From Acinetobacter pecorum (GTDB taxonomy: Bacteria > Pseudomonadota > Gammaproteobacteria > Pseudomonadales > Moraxellaceae): a stretch of DNA of 64,000 bases. The notes beneath the pieces are model-generated. The model was not told where the DNA came from. It searched no databases and saw nothing but the letters and a program-made list of their open reading frames with translations. A program made the position numbers and the translations under genes. The stretch spans positions 16,544 to 80,543 of the forward strand of contig NZ_JACSPT010000009.1 in NCBI RefSeq assembly GCF_014837015.1, read 5' to 3'. Below, piece after piece: positions 39,434-49,882 of the stretch (position 1 is the stretch's first letter; each line of letters opens with the position of its first letter).

Positions 39434-40630
39434 ATGGCTGGGTTTGCTCAGACTACGATCAATAAATTAAATCAATTTTATACGCAGTGGGTGCCTCGAC
39501 TACCTGCTGAGCTGAATCCACGAAATGTGCTGATTTTCTGTGTATTGGCTTTGCTCTGTATTGGTTCGATCATGGTGGCATCGGCCTCGATGCCCTATGC
39601 AGAACGGATGCATGAAAATCCGTTTCACTATATTAGCCGGCACGGTATTTCGATTTTTGTCGCCGCTGTAGCAGCCTTTTTAGCTTATAAAATCCCCTTA
39701 AAAGTCTGGTTTAATAACACTTTCTTTTTGTGGATTATTACCATCGTACTTTTGGTGGCCGTGCTATTTGTCGGGACGGAAGTCAATGGTTCCAAGCGCT
39801 GGATCCGGGTCGCTGGTTTTACCTTGCAGGCTTCGGAAGTCGCTAAAGTGATGATGGCAATTTTTACCGCAGACTACGTGGTACGCCGTGCGGAAGAAGT
39901 ACGCAATAATATCAAGGGTCTGGTCCGTTTAAGTGCCATCATGGGTGCTACCGTCGGTTTGATTATTCTCGAGCCTGACCTGGGTGCAACTGTGGTAATT
40001 ACCTTAACCATGCTTGGCGTGTTCTTTCTGGCAGGCGCACCTTGGATTCAGTTCGGTGTGGCCTTTATGACCCTGGTCGGAGCTTTTGCTGCCGCGATTC
40101 TGTTGGAACCGTATCGTCTGCAACGTCTGCTGTCTTTCTCGAATCCTTGGGAAGATCCACTAGGCACTGGTTATCAGCTCTCCAATGCCCTGATGGCCTT
40201 TGGCCGTGGCGAATGGGCAGGGGTAGGCTTGGGGCATAGTATCCAGAAAATGTCTTATTTGCCTGAGGCGCATACCGATTTCATGCTGGCAATTTTGGGT
40301 GAGGAATTTGGCTTTTTAGGCATTTCGACCATCCTGATCTTGTCCTTTACCATGCTGGTCTGTTGTATCCGTATCGGGCATCGCGCCTTGCAGCATCAAT
40401 ATTTGCGTGCCGGCTATCTGGCCTATGGCATCAGTATCATTTTCCTGTTACAGATTCTGGTAAATGCAGGCATGAATATGGGCATGTTACCGACCAAGGG
40501 TTTGACGCTGCCATTTATCAGTTATGGCGGTTCATCCCTGATTATCTGTGCAGTCATGATCAGTCTGATCCTGAAGATTGATTCAACCACACGCCAGGTC
40601 AATCCAAGCCGGGAAGAGTCAAGCTTCTAG
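39434..40630 (+). CDS. ftsW: Peptidoglycan glycosyltransferase FtsW
   Basis: SEDS-family lipid-II polymerase of the divisome, working with FtsI. Ten hydrophobic helices are visible. SEDS marks are GSIMVASASMPYAERM in TM1, VNGSKRWIRVAGFTLQASEVAKV, LEPDLGATVVIT (catalytic Asp region), SNPWEDPLGTGYQLSNALMAFGRGEWAGVGLGHSIQKMSYLPEAHTDFMLAILGEEFG, and MLPTKGLTLPFISYGGSSL. The murD context favours FtsW over RodA. 398 residues. Its last 12 bases overlap the convergent zinc-ribbon gene. Confidence 0.95.
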   Translation: MAGFAQTTINKLNQFYTQWVPRLPAELNPRNVLIFCVLALLCIGSIMVASASMPYAERMHENPFHYISRHGISIFVAAVAAFLAYKIPLKVWFNNTFFLWIITIVLLVAVLFVGTEVNGSKRWIRVAGFTLQASEVAKVMMAIFTADYVVRRAEEVRNNIKGLVRLSAIMGATVGLIILEPDLGATVVITLTMLGVFFLAGAPWIQFGVAFMTLVGAFAAAILLEPYRLQRLLSFSNPWEDPLGTGYQLSNALMAFGRGEWAGVGLGHSIQKMSYLPEAHTDFMLAILGEEFGFLGISTILILSFTMLVCCIRIGHRALQHQYLRAGYLAYGISIIFLLQILVNAGMNMGMLPTKGLTLPFISYGGSSLIICAVMISLILKIDSTTRQVNPSREESSF

Positions 40631-40879
40631 ATTGGAATTTCGTCCCGGCTCTGGCTGAGCATGGTCAAGCACTGTGCTCGGCATTGTAGTTCCACAATGA
40701 GAACAGGTCACAAAAGCAGTTTTAGGCTTGGAAAGTGGAATCAAAGGTATAAAAAATAAAGAAAAATAATTACGTTGCTGTTTGAGCTCGTAAGCAGAAC
40801 GGGTCCGGCAGACGGGACATAGAAACTGGCTTTTTTCAATTGTTTTGGTTTTAGGGCCAATACCAAAAATAAAAAACAT
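40619..40879 (-). CDS. Zinc-ribbon domain protein
   Basis: 86 residues with two Cys pairs, CPVC (about 21-24) and CSHC (about 59-62), either side of a hydrophobic stretch YFSLFFIPLIPLSKPKTAFV. This is the common small zinc-ribbon family of unknown function; the FFIPLIPL stretch is typical of it and may rest against the membrane. The C-terminus is polar and overlaps the end of ftsW by 12 bases on the opposite strand. RBS: AGGATT near the ATG. Role unknown. Confidence 0.8.
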   Translation of the reverse strand: MFFIFGIGPKTKTIEKSQFLCPVCRTRSAYELKQQRNYFSLFFIPLIPLSKPKTAFVTCSHCGTTMPSTVLDHAQPEPGRNSNLEA

Positions 40880-40933
40880 TTTTAATCCTCTCTCGCTTTC
40901 GTTGTTATTTTTAGCTTAAGTGAAAAGCTGTTT

Positions 40934-41797
40934 TTATAAATAGCGACCTTGTAGCTCAGTTGTATGTGGAATCCGGTCGATATCCCATTGCGCCACTGCC
41001 TGTTGCAGCATCCGCTGTGGAGCATCTAAATCAACTTCAGCCTGATGCAAAGCCTGAAGTGCCTGTTTTAATAATTGTGGCGCCTGAGTCAAATCCAGTG
41101 CCTGGGCCAGATTCTGTTTTGACAGTTTTTGCCCCTGATCATTCATTGCCAGCGGCAGATGCATATAGCTCAGACGCGGATAACCGAGTAGCTGCCCCAG
41201 ATAGATTTGCCGTTCAGTATTATCTAAAAGGTCAGCCCCACGTACCACATGAGTCATGCCTTGCAGATAGTCATCGACCACTACAGCCAGCTGGTAATTG
41301 ATAATGCCATCACGACGTTTTAAGACAAAATCGCCCAGATCTTTTTTCAGTTCTGAACAGTGCCGACCTTGCAGCCGGTCTTCAAAACAGATTTCAACAT
41401 CTTCAACTTTTAAACGGATGGCCTGATGCTCAAAAGCCAGACCCAAGTTGCGGCAGGTATCCTGATAGATATGATTGGAACCGAGCATTTTACGGGTACA
41501 TTGACAGGCATAGACCAGGCCTTGCTGACGTAATTGCTGGATGACGTCTTCGTAAATATCTAAACGGTCTTTCTGGAAAATGATTTCGGCATCAGGTTCA
41601 AGCTGAAAGGCATCCACGGCACGCAGGATATGCTCTTCGCTGCCGGGATAAATACGAGGAATATCGGTGTCTTCAATCCGGACCAGCCATTTACCATGAT
41701 TGGCTTTGGCATCGCAGTAACTGGCAATAGCAGTAATGAGAGAACCAAAATGCAAAGGGCCGGTTGGCGATGGCGCGAACCGGCCCACATAAGCCAT
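40934..41797 (-). CDS. gluQ: tRNA glutamyl-Q(34) synthetase
   Basis: GluRS-like enzyme without anticodon-binding domain, which glutamylates queuosine at position 34 of tRNA-Asp. The HIGH-type motif is in GRFAPSPTGPLHFGSLITAIASYCDAK. A zinc site uses CQC and a later Cys and Tyr (YACQCTRKM...IYQDTC). The KMSKS equivalent is GQKLSKQN. Family members start MAYVGRFAPS, so I use the ATG at 41797 (287 residues). In front of it is a GC-rich palindrome whose GGAGGGGG could act as ribosome site. The frame continues to an ATG at 41854, 2 bases after the dksA stop, which would add 19 repeat-encoded residues. dksA-gluQ linkage is conserved. Confidence 0.92.
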   Translation of the reverse strand: MAYVGRFAPSPTGPLHFGSLITAIASYCDAKANHGKWLVRIEDTDIPRIYPGSEEHILRAVDAFQLEPDAEIIFQKDRLDIYEDVIQQLRQQGLVYACQCTRKMLGSNHIYQDTCRNLGLAFEHQAIRLKVEDVEICFEDRLQGRHCSELKKDLGDFVLKRRDGIINYQLAVVVDDYLQGMTHVVRGADLLDNTERQIYLGQLLGYPRLSYMHLPLAMNDQGQKLSKQNLAQALDLTQAPQLLKQALQALHQAEVDLDAPQRMLQQAVAQWDIDRIPHTTELQGRYL

Positions 41798-41805
41798 CCT
41801 GTTGT

Positions 41806-41842
41806 CCCCCTCCTTTTTTAAAGGAGGGGTTAGGGGAGGATT
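41806..41842. repeat. REP-like palindromic element at the dksA-gluQ junction
   Basis: CCCCTCCTTT-TTT-AAAGGAGGGG (41807-41829) is a perfect 10-bp stem, followed by TTAGGGGAGGATT. Elements of this wording are dispersed in many bacterial genomes and give the telltale translation PPLTPPLKKEG, which appears here on the minus strand. A partial copy lies at 32021-32041. Confidence 0.7.
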
Positions 41843-41856
41843 ATTTACAGACATAC

Positions 41857-42384
41857 TTAACCGTTATTTTGCTTCTCTTTGATCTCTGCAAGGGTTTTGC
41901 AGTCAATACATAAAGTAGCCGTTGGACGTGCTTCTAAACGACGCAGACCAATCTCGATACCACAGGTTTCACAGAAACCATAGTCATCATTCTGGATCGC
42001 TTCGATCGACTGTTCAATTTTACGAATCAGTTTACGCTCACGGTCACGGGTACGTAACTCAATAGCAAACTCTTCTTCCTGAGTCGCACGGTCGTTGACA
42101 TCTGGAAGAGCGGTATTTTCGTCTTGCATCGTATTTAAGGTACGATCCACTTCTGACATCAGTTCAGCTTTCCAGGCCAGCAAGATTTCGCGGAAATGCT
42201 GAAGCTGACCTTCAGACATATATTCTTCATTTTTTTTAGGTTGATAAGGTTCAATACCAAATAAGCTAGCAGTAGAACCACCATCAGTCGTTTTAGGTTT
42301 AGATTTACGTACGCGCTTTGCAGCTTTCTCTTCTACAACTTCAGTTTGATTGTCTAAGACTTGATTTTGGTTGTCATTCGCCAT
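41857..42384 (-). CDS. dksA: RNA polymerase-binding transcription factor DksA
   Basis: Works with ppGpp in the secondary channel of RNA polymerase to set rRNA and amino-acid promoter activity. The coiled coil with the acidic tip (DVNDRATQEEEFAIELRTRDRERKLIRKI) keeps the Asp-x-x-Asp-x-Ala type tip, here DVNDRA. The four-Cys zinc finger is CETC...CIDC. 175 residues, with a low-complexity Lys-rich N-terminal extension (about residues 1-45) compared with the 151 of E. coli. GAGGAA lies about 10 bases before the ATG. gluQ follows. Confidence 0.96.
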   Translation of the reverse strand: MANDNQNQVLDNQTEVVEEKAAKRVRKSKPKTTDGGSTASLFGIEPYQPKKNEEYMSEGQLQHFREILLAWKAELMSEVDRTLNTMQDENTALPDVNDRATQEEEFAIELRTRDRERKLIRKIEQSIEAIQNDDYGFCETCGIEIGLRRLEARPTATLCIDCKTLAEIKEKQNNG

Positions 42385-42594
42385 TTAGGGCATTCCTCAT
42401 CATATGCGTATGATTGCTACGCAAAAAATATGGTGATATGCAATTTTTATCCACCCTGTAGAAGGATTATCCTCCTGTGGGGGCCGTCATCATATAGACT
42501 TTTTATGCTTATTGATAGTCTTTGATGTATGGACTATGCATATCACATTTCCTTGGGTTGCAATAAAGTAATGCAAAAAAAACAAATTGGAAAG

Positions 42595-43407
42595 TTAATA
42601 ACCTGAAATTTCGGTATTAATATTTTGCTGGCTCAGTGCCACCCGTTCTATATAAGTATCAAACTCGCCATTTTGTTGCAAATGTAATACACGATACCCC
42701 GGTGCCGCCTGATCCAGCGCAAAATCTTGACTCTCAGGTTTGAACTGCACACTGGTGGATGGTGTAGATAAAAAGTAGATTCCCTGCCATTCATTGCAGG
42801 AATCCTGATGCACATGACCAAACAGAACCAGTTTGATATTCTGATGTCGAGCCAGTACATCTTTCAAATCTTCAGCATTTTTGAGCCGGTGCTGATCAAT
42901 CCAGTGTGATTTCATCGCAAAAGGATGATGATGGCAAGCAACGATGACATGCTGATGCTTGAATTCAAGCAATAATTGGTCTAACTGGTCGAGCTGGTCC
43001 TGTTCCACCCAGCCATCAACCTTGCCTTGAACGGCACTATTTAACAGGATCATGGTCCAGGTACCAAAATGAATTGCATGCGCCTGATTGGTATTCTGGT
43101 AAAAAGGGAAGACCCGAGTGTCATCATGATTGCCCGGAATCTGGTAATGCGGCACGTTTAAAGACCGGATATATTCCAGATATCGCTGATAAGTGCTTTC
43201 GACCGGAACCTGTGCCAGATCACCGGTATGAATCAATGCATCCATTTGGGGAAAGCGCTGCTGAATATGCTGCATCACTTCATGAAAACTCTGCTCGGGA
43301 TTCATCCGGGCAAATTCCAGTCCTTCCCGATCCATCAGATGGGTATCAGAAATCTGGATAATGGTCCAATCTGGCTGTGTGTTGATGCTCGACTGCTCGA
43401 AACTCAT
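42595..43407 (-). CDS. cpdA: 3',5'-cyclic-AMP phosphodiesterase
   Basis: Class III metallophosphoesterase that hydrolyses cAMP and so tunes Vfr/CRP signalling. All five metal motifs are present: QISDTHL, HTGDLAQ, PGNHDDT, CHHHPF and GHVHQD. 270 residues from the ATG at 43407 (MSFEQSSINTQPDWTIIQISDTH), which has AAGGGGAAAG upstream. Its first four bases overlap the nudF stop (ATGA), so expression is coupled. The nudF-cpdA order matches E. coli, where tolC is also nearby. Confidence 0.93.
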   Translation of the reverse strand: MSFEQSSINTQPDWTIIQISDTHLMDREGLEFARMNPEQSFHEVMQHIQQRFPQMDALIHTGDLAQVPVESTYQRYLEYIRSLNVPHYQIPGNHDDTRVFPFYQNTNQAHAIHFGTWTMILLNSAVQGKVDGWVEQDQLDQLDQLLLEFKHQHVIVACHHHPFAMKSHWIDQHRLKNAEDLKDVLARHQNIKLVLFGHVHQDSCNEWQGIYFLSTPSTSVQFKPESQDFALDQAAPGYRVLHLQQNGEFDTYIERVALSQQNINTEISGY

Positions 43408-44039
43408 GTCTTTCCCCTTAGACAGATTCCTGCAGTATGAATATCTTGCTGTAACCATTGCAAGGCCATAATGACAGGTGCATTTTTTAAGCGGCCATTG
43501 GTGAGTAAGACGGGAATATCGGCATAATCCAGAATATGCAGCTGAATATTTTCCCCCTCATCCGGCATGCCAAAAGTACCGCCCTGTTCAGGCAATTCGG
43601 TCTGGGCCACATATAAATGGAACAGCTCGGAACAGGCACCTGCTGAAGGATAGAAGCTGAAAATATGCTGTAACTCATCCAGTGTACAGCCTGATTCTTC
43701 GAGTGCCTCGCGGCGGATACACGCTTCAGGTGCTTCATCTCCATCCAGAACACCAGCAATCACTTCAAGTTGCCATGGAGAGTCAACATCGTCCAGTCCA
43801 CCAATCCGGAACTGTTCAATCAGGCCGAATTTCTGCTGTTGGTGATTATACATCAGCACCCCTGCGGCTTCTGGCCGGTGAATCAGCTCGCGTTGCAAAA
43901 CAGGAGTCGATGTTTCCTGATTAAATAAACGATGTTTCAGGCTGACTTTTTCCACCTGGATAAATCCCCGGTACAAGAACTCACGTGCCTCTATGTGAAA
44001 GTCTTTTTTATTATAAGAGGCCTGTTTAATAATATTCAT
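43404..44039 (-). CDS. nudF: ADP-ribose pyrophosphatase (Nudix)
   Basis: Hydrolyses ADP-ribose to AMP and ribose-5-phosphate. The Nudix box is complete: GVLDGDEAPEACIRREALEESGC. The ADPRase mark, a Pro about 16 residues after the box, fits FSFYPSAGACSELFHLYVA. 211 residues. It is coupled to cpdA by a 4-base overlap. The start codon at 44039 lies only 3 bases from a strong hairpin whose stem contains the only GAG that could act as ribosome site, so translation may be structure-controlled (inference). Confidence 0.93.
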   Translation of the reverse strand: MNIIKQASYNKKDFHIEAREFLYRGFIQVEKVSLKHRLFNQETSTPVLQRELIHRPEAAGVLMYNHQQQKFGLIEQFRIGGLDDVDSPWQLEVIAGVLDGDEAPEACIRREALEESGCTLDELQHIFSFYPSAGACSELFHLYVAQTELPEQGGTFGMPDEGENIQLHILDYADIPVLLTNGRLKNAPVIMALQWLQQDIHTAGICLRGKT

Positions 44040-44042
44040 ATG

Positions 44043-44094
44043 CTCAGATAGAATGAAGGAATTGATTTATTTTCATCCTATCTGAGTTTTTTTT
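44043..44094 (+). terminator. Terminator-like hairpin in plus orientation between nudF and thiC
   Basis: CTCAGATAG (44043-44051) and CTATCTGAG (44078-44086) form a perfect 9-bp stem, with an inner TGAA/TTCA helix, followed by eight T on the plus strand. Both neighbouring genes run on the minus strand, so it does not terminate either of them. Confidence 0.6.
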
Positions 44095-44118
44095 GAAGAC
44101 AACTGTTTTTTTTAAGTT

Positions 44119-46231
<2,113 letters not shown>

Positions 46232-46287
46232 GAGGCTAAAGCTTAGCTCAGTTTAGGCAGAATAAACAGGTTTAAATCTCTCAACTT

Positions 46288-46316
46288 TAAGCAAGGATTG
46301 ATTCAGACCTTGTCAA
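46288..46316 (-). promoter_or_regulatory. Possible thiC promoter
   Basis: A perfect minus-strand TTGACA (46316-46311), then a 17-base spacer and a poor -10, TGCTTA (46293-46288). It sits about 60 bases before the riboswitch, a sensible place, but the -10 is weak. Confidence 0.35.
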
Positions 46317-46341
46317 ATGAACTGAATCTATCACTGATGAA

Positions 46342-47373
46342 CTAGATGCAGATGGCATCGGTAAAACAGTCTTTATCGTATTTTTGTGAGGGCGGACTGA
46401 TCTGGGCATAGTACAGAATCTGTTCTGTTGCTGAACGGTTTCTATAGTCTGCAGGCAAGGCTTGCTGACGCTGTTCCGGATTCATGTCCAGAAACTCTAA
46501 GAATAGACGTGCCTGTGTAGACAGCTTCGATTTCTGGCCGTTTGCCAGCCCGATGATCGTTTCCAGGTGGCTGGTATCCACAGCATAACGGTCGCGATAG
46601 TCTTCCGAAACTGGTGACTGTTCGGTACCTCTAAACAGGAAATAGGTATATTGCTTGAGCAGATATTCGGCATCGCGTTTATAGCTGCTGTTGGGATAAG
46701 TCTTGAGATAGTCTTCCCAGAAAAGACTACGAGCTGCAATTTCAGGTGCTTCAATCTGCAGGCGTTTTTCAACCAGTACCGGGTCCTTATTCTGTTCTGC
46801 CAGATTTTCAATAAAGGCTTTTTCGGCAGCCGGTAGATACGGAGCAAAAATACGGGCCAGATATTCCGGACTACGGCGATATTGCAAATTGCCATTGCCT
46901 AAGTGCAGCAGTTCTACATAAGCCTGATTTTTATGCTTTAACAGATACTGGTCCCGTGGAGTAAGCTGTTGAAAATGAGCTTGCTGAATGGTCGGATGCT
47001 GTGCCATTTCCAGTGCATACTGCTCGAAAGCACGTTGCTGGAACTCGGTACGGTCTACCTTTAAAAAGCGCTGATACATTTCGGTAGAACGCAGCATCAG
47101 GTGCTTTTGCTCCGCCAGATCCATCAACGGCAGGCACACTTTAAGATCCTGATTAATCTGTTCCAATGCGAACGTGGTGCGCTGGTCATTAATCTGGGAC
47201 ATATTTTTTTCAATATTCTGGCACATGAGGCTAAAGTCATTGACTGGACTTTGCTTTTGTTTGGCTTCAGTCTGTTCAATCTGGATCTGTGGGTCAGAGG
47301 GCTGTTGGCAACCTCCTAGAAACAGCACACCACCAATAACTAAACAGGCTTTGAATATCGACTTGAATGGCAT
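46342..47373 (-). CDS. Lipoprotein of unknown function
   Basis: Lipoprotein signal with lipobox LGGC (Cys about residue 22), followed by a Gln-rich linker and a mostly alpha-helical body of about 300 residues with no motif I recognise. Helical pairs such as YLKTYPNSSYKRDAEYLLKQY hint at TPR-like repeats, as in outer membrane assembly lipoproteins, but this is weak. Cys residues at CQN, CLP, CFT and the C-terminal CI could form disulfides. 343 residues from the ATG at 47373; a GTG two codons upstream is possible. It is upstream of the thiC leader on the same strand, and divergent from the tolC-type gene. Confidence 0.7.
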   Translation of the reverse strand: MPFKSIFKACLVIGGVLFLGGCQQPSDPQIQIEQTEAKQKQSPVNDFSLMCQNIEKNMSQINDQRTTFALEQINQDLKVCLPLMDLAEQKHLMLRSTEMYQRFLKVDRTEFQQRAFEQYALEMAQHPTIQQAHFQQLTPRDQYLLKHKNQAYVELLHLGNGNLQYRRSPEYLARIFAPYLPAAEKAFIENLAEQNKDPVLVEKRLQIEAPEIAARSLFWEDYLKTYPNSSYKRDAEYLLKQYTYFLFRGTEQSPVSEDYRDRYAVDTSHLETIIGLANGQKSKLSTQARLFLEFLDMNPEQRQQALPADYRNRSATEQILYYAQISPPSQKYDKDCFTDAICI

Positions 47374-47454
47374 TAACACTATGCTTCAGGACTCTGTATA
47401 GGTGAATTCAGAAAATAACGGCCTTGTAGGAAGATATTGTATAGATCAAATTAA

Positions 47455-47472
47455 AATACTATGTTTAGTATT
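47455..47472. repeat. Inverted repeat in the lipoprotein-tolC divergent region
   Basis: AATACTA-TGTT-TAGTATT, a perfect 7-bp dyad, possibly an operator for one of the two divergent genes. Confidence 0.35.
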
Positions 47473-47596
47473 GTGAATTGCTTTGTTACATTGCCGATAG
47501 GGCTGGGCAGAAATTGAATGAATGATGGATAAAAATTGATCTTTATATTAAAAAATTAATAAAAATCATACGTAAAAATTCAAAAGATATCTTTAG

Positions 47597-47602
47597 TATA
47601 AT
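47597..47602 (+). promoter_or_regulatory. Probable -10 box of the tolC-type gene
   Basis: A perfect TATAAT 61 bases before the ATG. The -35 region is AT-rich with no clear TTGACA. Confidence 0.4.
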
Positions 47603-47662
47603 TTGGCTTAAAGCGCCAGCAATTTTTTGCTTTGAATCGCGGTTGGGGATTAATACTATAAA

Positions 47663-49009
47663 ATGAAACTAAAACTCGTTGTCGTGGCTAGTTTATTGAT
47701 GAGCAGCCCGTCGGTTTTTGCTTTGGATTTGCAAGAAGCCTATGCACGTGCCCAGCAAAATGATCCAACCTGGCAGGCGAATGTATTGCAGTATCAGGCA
47801 GATCAGCTCAATCTGGGGGTTGCTAGCGGCAACTTGCTGCCGACTATTACCCTTTCAGGAAATGTGACCCGTAAAAACCAGTCCACGGATGCGCCTGCCG
47901 ATCCCCAATTTTCCAGCTTGGTGACTTCCAGCACCACGACTCGTCAGCTCGCACTCACTGCACGCCAGCCTTTATTCCGCTGGGATGCCTGGCAAGGCTA
48001 TAAACAGGTCAAAACCTCGGTCGAACTGAGTGAAGTAAATTTACAGCTGCAAAAACAGCAGCATATTTTACAGGTGGCTGAAGCTTATTTTAATGTCTTA
48101 CGGCAGCAGTCTTTGACCACAGCATATTTGCAGGAAGAACAGGCTTTATCTGAACAGCTACGAATGATGAATGCCAAACTGAAAGAAGGTCTGGTAGCCC
48201 GTAGTGATGTGAGTGAGGCCAATGCCCAGTATCAAAGTGCCCAAGCCAACCGGATTTCAACTCAGGTCCAGCTGGTTCTGGCTCAAGAGCAGCTGGCTCG
48301 GTTAATTGGGCCTTATCGGGAAAATCTGGCAGTATTACGCAACGACTTTCAGTTCCAGAAACCGGTTCCGAGTAATATGCAGTTCTGGATAGATTTGGCG
48401 CAAAATCAGAATCTGGAAATTCTGCAGGCACGTCTGCAAAGACGATATTCTGAAGATGCCAAACGCGTCGAACAGGCTGCGTTATATCCTCAGGTCGAAG
48501 CCGTAGGCACCTATGGCTATCTCAAACAGTCACCGGAAACGATTATGTCCAGCAACGGCGATTTTGACCAGATTGGCGTTGAAGTGAACTGGAATCTATA
48601 TACCGGGGGACGCACGCAAAAAAGTATTCGTCAGGCAGGCATAAATGTACAAAAAAGTGAAGCCCAGCTGGAGGCTGCGATCCGTAAAGCCAATGCTGAT
48701 GTAAAGCAGTCCTTCATGCAGGTAGAAACCGATCAGGCCAAGCTGAATGCACGTCAAGCTGCGATGGAATCATCGGAAGTTGTCTCGCGGGCATCCAGAG
48801 CACAATATGACGAAGGGTTAAAGACCATGGTTGATGTGTTGCTGGCCCAGCGCAATGCCTTTTCTGCCAAGACCGATTATCTGAATGCCAAATATGATTA
48901 TCTGCTACATGTCCTGCAATTGCAGGCCTCGGTCGGGCAGTTGACTGAAAAGGAACTGGCAGCGCTGAATGCCTGGCTGATTGAATATGATCCATCGCAG
49001 CCTCTATAG
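47663..49009 (+). CDS. tolC: TolC family outer membrane efflux/secretion channel
   Basis: Trimeric outer membrane and periplasmic tunnel used by type I secretion and tripartite efflux systems. A signal peptide covers about residues 1-20 (cleavage after SVFA). The protein starts with the family mark DLQEAYARAQQNDPTWQANVLQYQ and has two homologous halves, each rich in long coiled coils (SVELSEVNLQLQKQQHILQVAEAYFNVLRQQSLTTAYLQEE and the second, KSIRQAGINVQKSEAQLEAAIRKANADVKQSFMQVETDQ). The GLVARSDVSEANAQYQSAQANR and EGLKTMVDVLLAQRNAFSAKTDYLNAKYDYL stretches are typical. 448 residues. No membrane-fusion or pump gene is adjacent, as for E. coli TolC. The tolC/nudF/cpdA neighbourhood matches E. coli. 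Confidence 0.92.
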   Translation: MKLKLVVVASLLMSSPSVFALDLQEAYARAQQNDPTWQANVLQYQADQLNLGVASGNLLPTITLSGNVTRKNQSTDAPADPQFSSLVTSSTTTRQLALTARQPLFRWDAWQGYKQVKTSVELSEVNLQLQKQQHILQVAEAYFNVLRQQSLTTAYLQEEQALSEQLRMMNAKLKEGLVARSDVSEANAQYQSAQANRISTQVQLVLAQEQLARLIGPYRENLAVLRNDFQFQKPVPSNMQFWIDLAQNQNLEILQARLQRRYSEDAKRVEQAALYPQVEAVGTYGYLKQSPETIMSSNGDFDQIGVEVNWNLYTGGRTQKSIRQAGINVQKSEAQLEAAIRKANADVKQSFMQVETDQAKLNARQAAMESSEVVSRASRAQYDEGLKTMVDVLLAQRNAFSAKTDYLNAKYDYLLHVLQLQASVGQLTEKELAALNAWLIEYDPSQPL

Positions 49010-49101
49010 CATCACGATTGTCATCAAACTTTCATCATAGATATGCTTTAATATGACTTATTATTGATCATTTTTTCTCTGCCGTTCAGGAGTAGCTTTC
49101 C

Positions 49102-49821
49102 TTGTGTCCAAATAATCCTGTATTAACTCATCACATTTCTTCGCAATTTAATGATGAATTGCAGGACGTCAATACCAAATTTATGACAATGGGCGGACTG
49201 GTAGAACAGCAGGTAGCCAACGCCATTCATGCCTTATTGGATACAGATGTTTCAATGGCAATAGACGTGCAGTTCCAGGACAATGTCGTAAATCAGATGG
49301 AGCGTGAAATCGATGAAGCGCTGACCCTGATTCTGGCGCGCCGTCATCCTGCTGCGATTGACCTGCGCATGGTAATTGCCATGTCTAAAGCCAATACCGA
49401 TCTGGAGCGGATCGGAGATGAAGCTTCAAAAATAGGTCGGATTGCACAAAGTCTGTGTGAAGAGGGTGGTTCACCGCGCGGTTATATGGAAACCCGGCAT
49501 ATCGGCAACCAGGTGCGGGTGATGATTCATGATGCACTGGATGCTTTTGCGCGTCTGGATGTAGATCAGGCGCTGAAAGTCATGTTGGCAGATGCAGATA
49601 TTGACCGTGAATATCAGTCGGCGACACGTACGCTCATGACTTATATGATTGAAGACCCGCGGCATATCACTCGTGTCATCAATGTCTTATGGGTACTGCG
49701 TTCGCTAGAAAGAATTGGTGATCATGCCCGGAATATTTCGGAACAGGTCATTTATATGGTCAAAGGTTTTGATGTGCGCCATACCAGCGTTGAAGAAATT
49801 GAACAGAGAGTGCAGCGTTAA
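49102..49821 (+). CDS. phoU: Phosphate signalling regulator PhoU
   Basis: Negative regulator of the Pho regulon that links the Pst transporter to PhoR. Two PhoU three-helix repeats with the metal-binding acidic motifs are visible: EREIDEALTLILARRHPAAIDLRMVIAMSKANTDLERIGDEASKIGR, and the second, DREYQSATRTLMTYMIEDPRHITRVINVLWVLRSLERIGDHARNISEQVIYMVKG. It starts with TTG at 49102, with AGGAG 9 bases upstream. 239 residues. The pst and phoBR genes are not in the window, so phoU is a stand-alone gene here. Confidence 0.95.
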   Translation: MCPNNPVLTHHISSQFNDELQDVNTKFMTMGGLVEQQVANAIHALLDTDVSMAIDVQFQDNVVNQMEREIDEALTLILARRHPAAIDLRMVIAMSKANTDLERIGDEASKIGRIAQSLCEEGGSPRGYMETRHIGNQVRVMIHDALDAFARLDVDQALKVMLADADIDREYQSATRTLMTYMIEDPRHITRVINVLWVLRSLERIGDHARNISEQVIYMVKGFDVRHTSVEEIEQRVQR

Positions 49822-49838
49822 ATCTCCCCAATTCAAAT

Positions 49839-49866
49839 AAAAAACCTCCGTACTGGAGGTTTTTTT
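49839..49866. terminator. Bidirectional intrinsic terminator
   Basis: AAAAAACCTCC-GTACT-GGAGGTTTTTT between phoU (+) and the ABC exporter (-). Confidence 0.92.
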
Positions 49867-49882
49867 GATGAGGATAGAAAAG

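Noticed and set aside
42450..42500. Imperfect hairpin in the dksA leader as a riboswitch or attenuator
   Set aside because: The AGGAT/ATCCT and CCAC/GTGG pairings are short and no known class matches.
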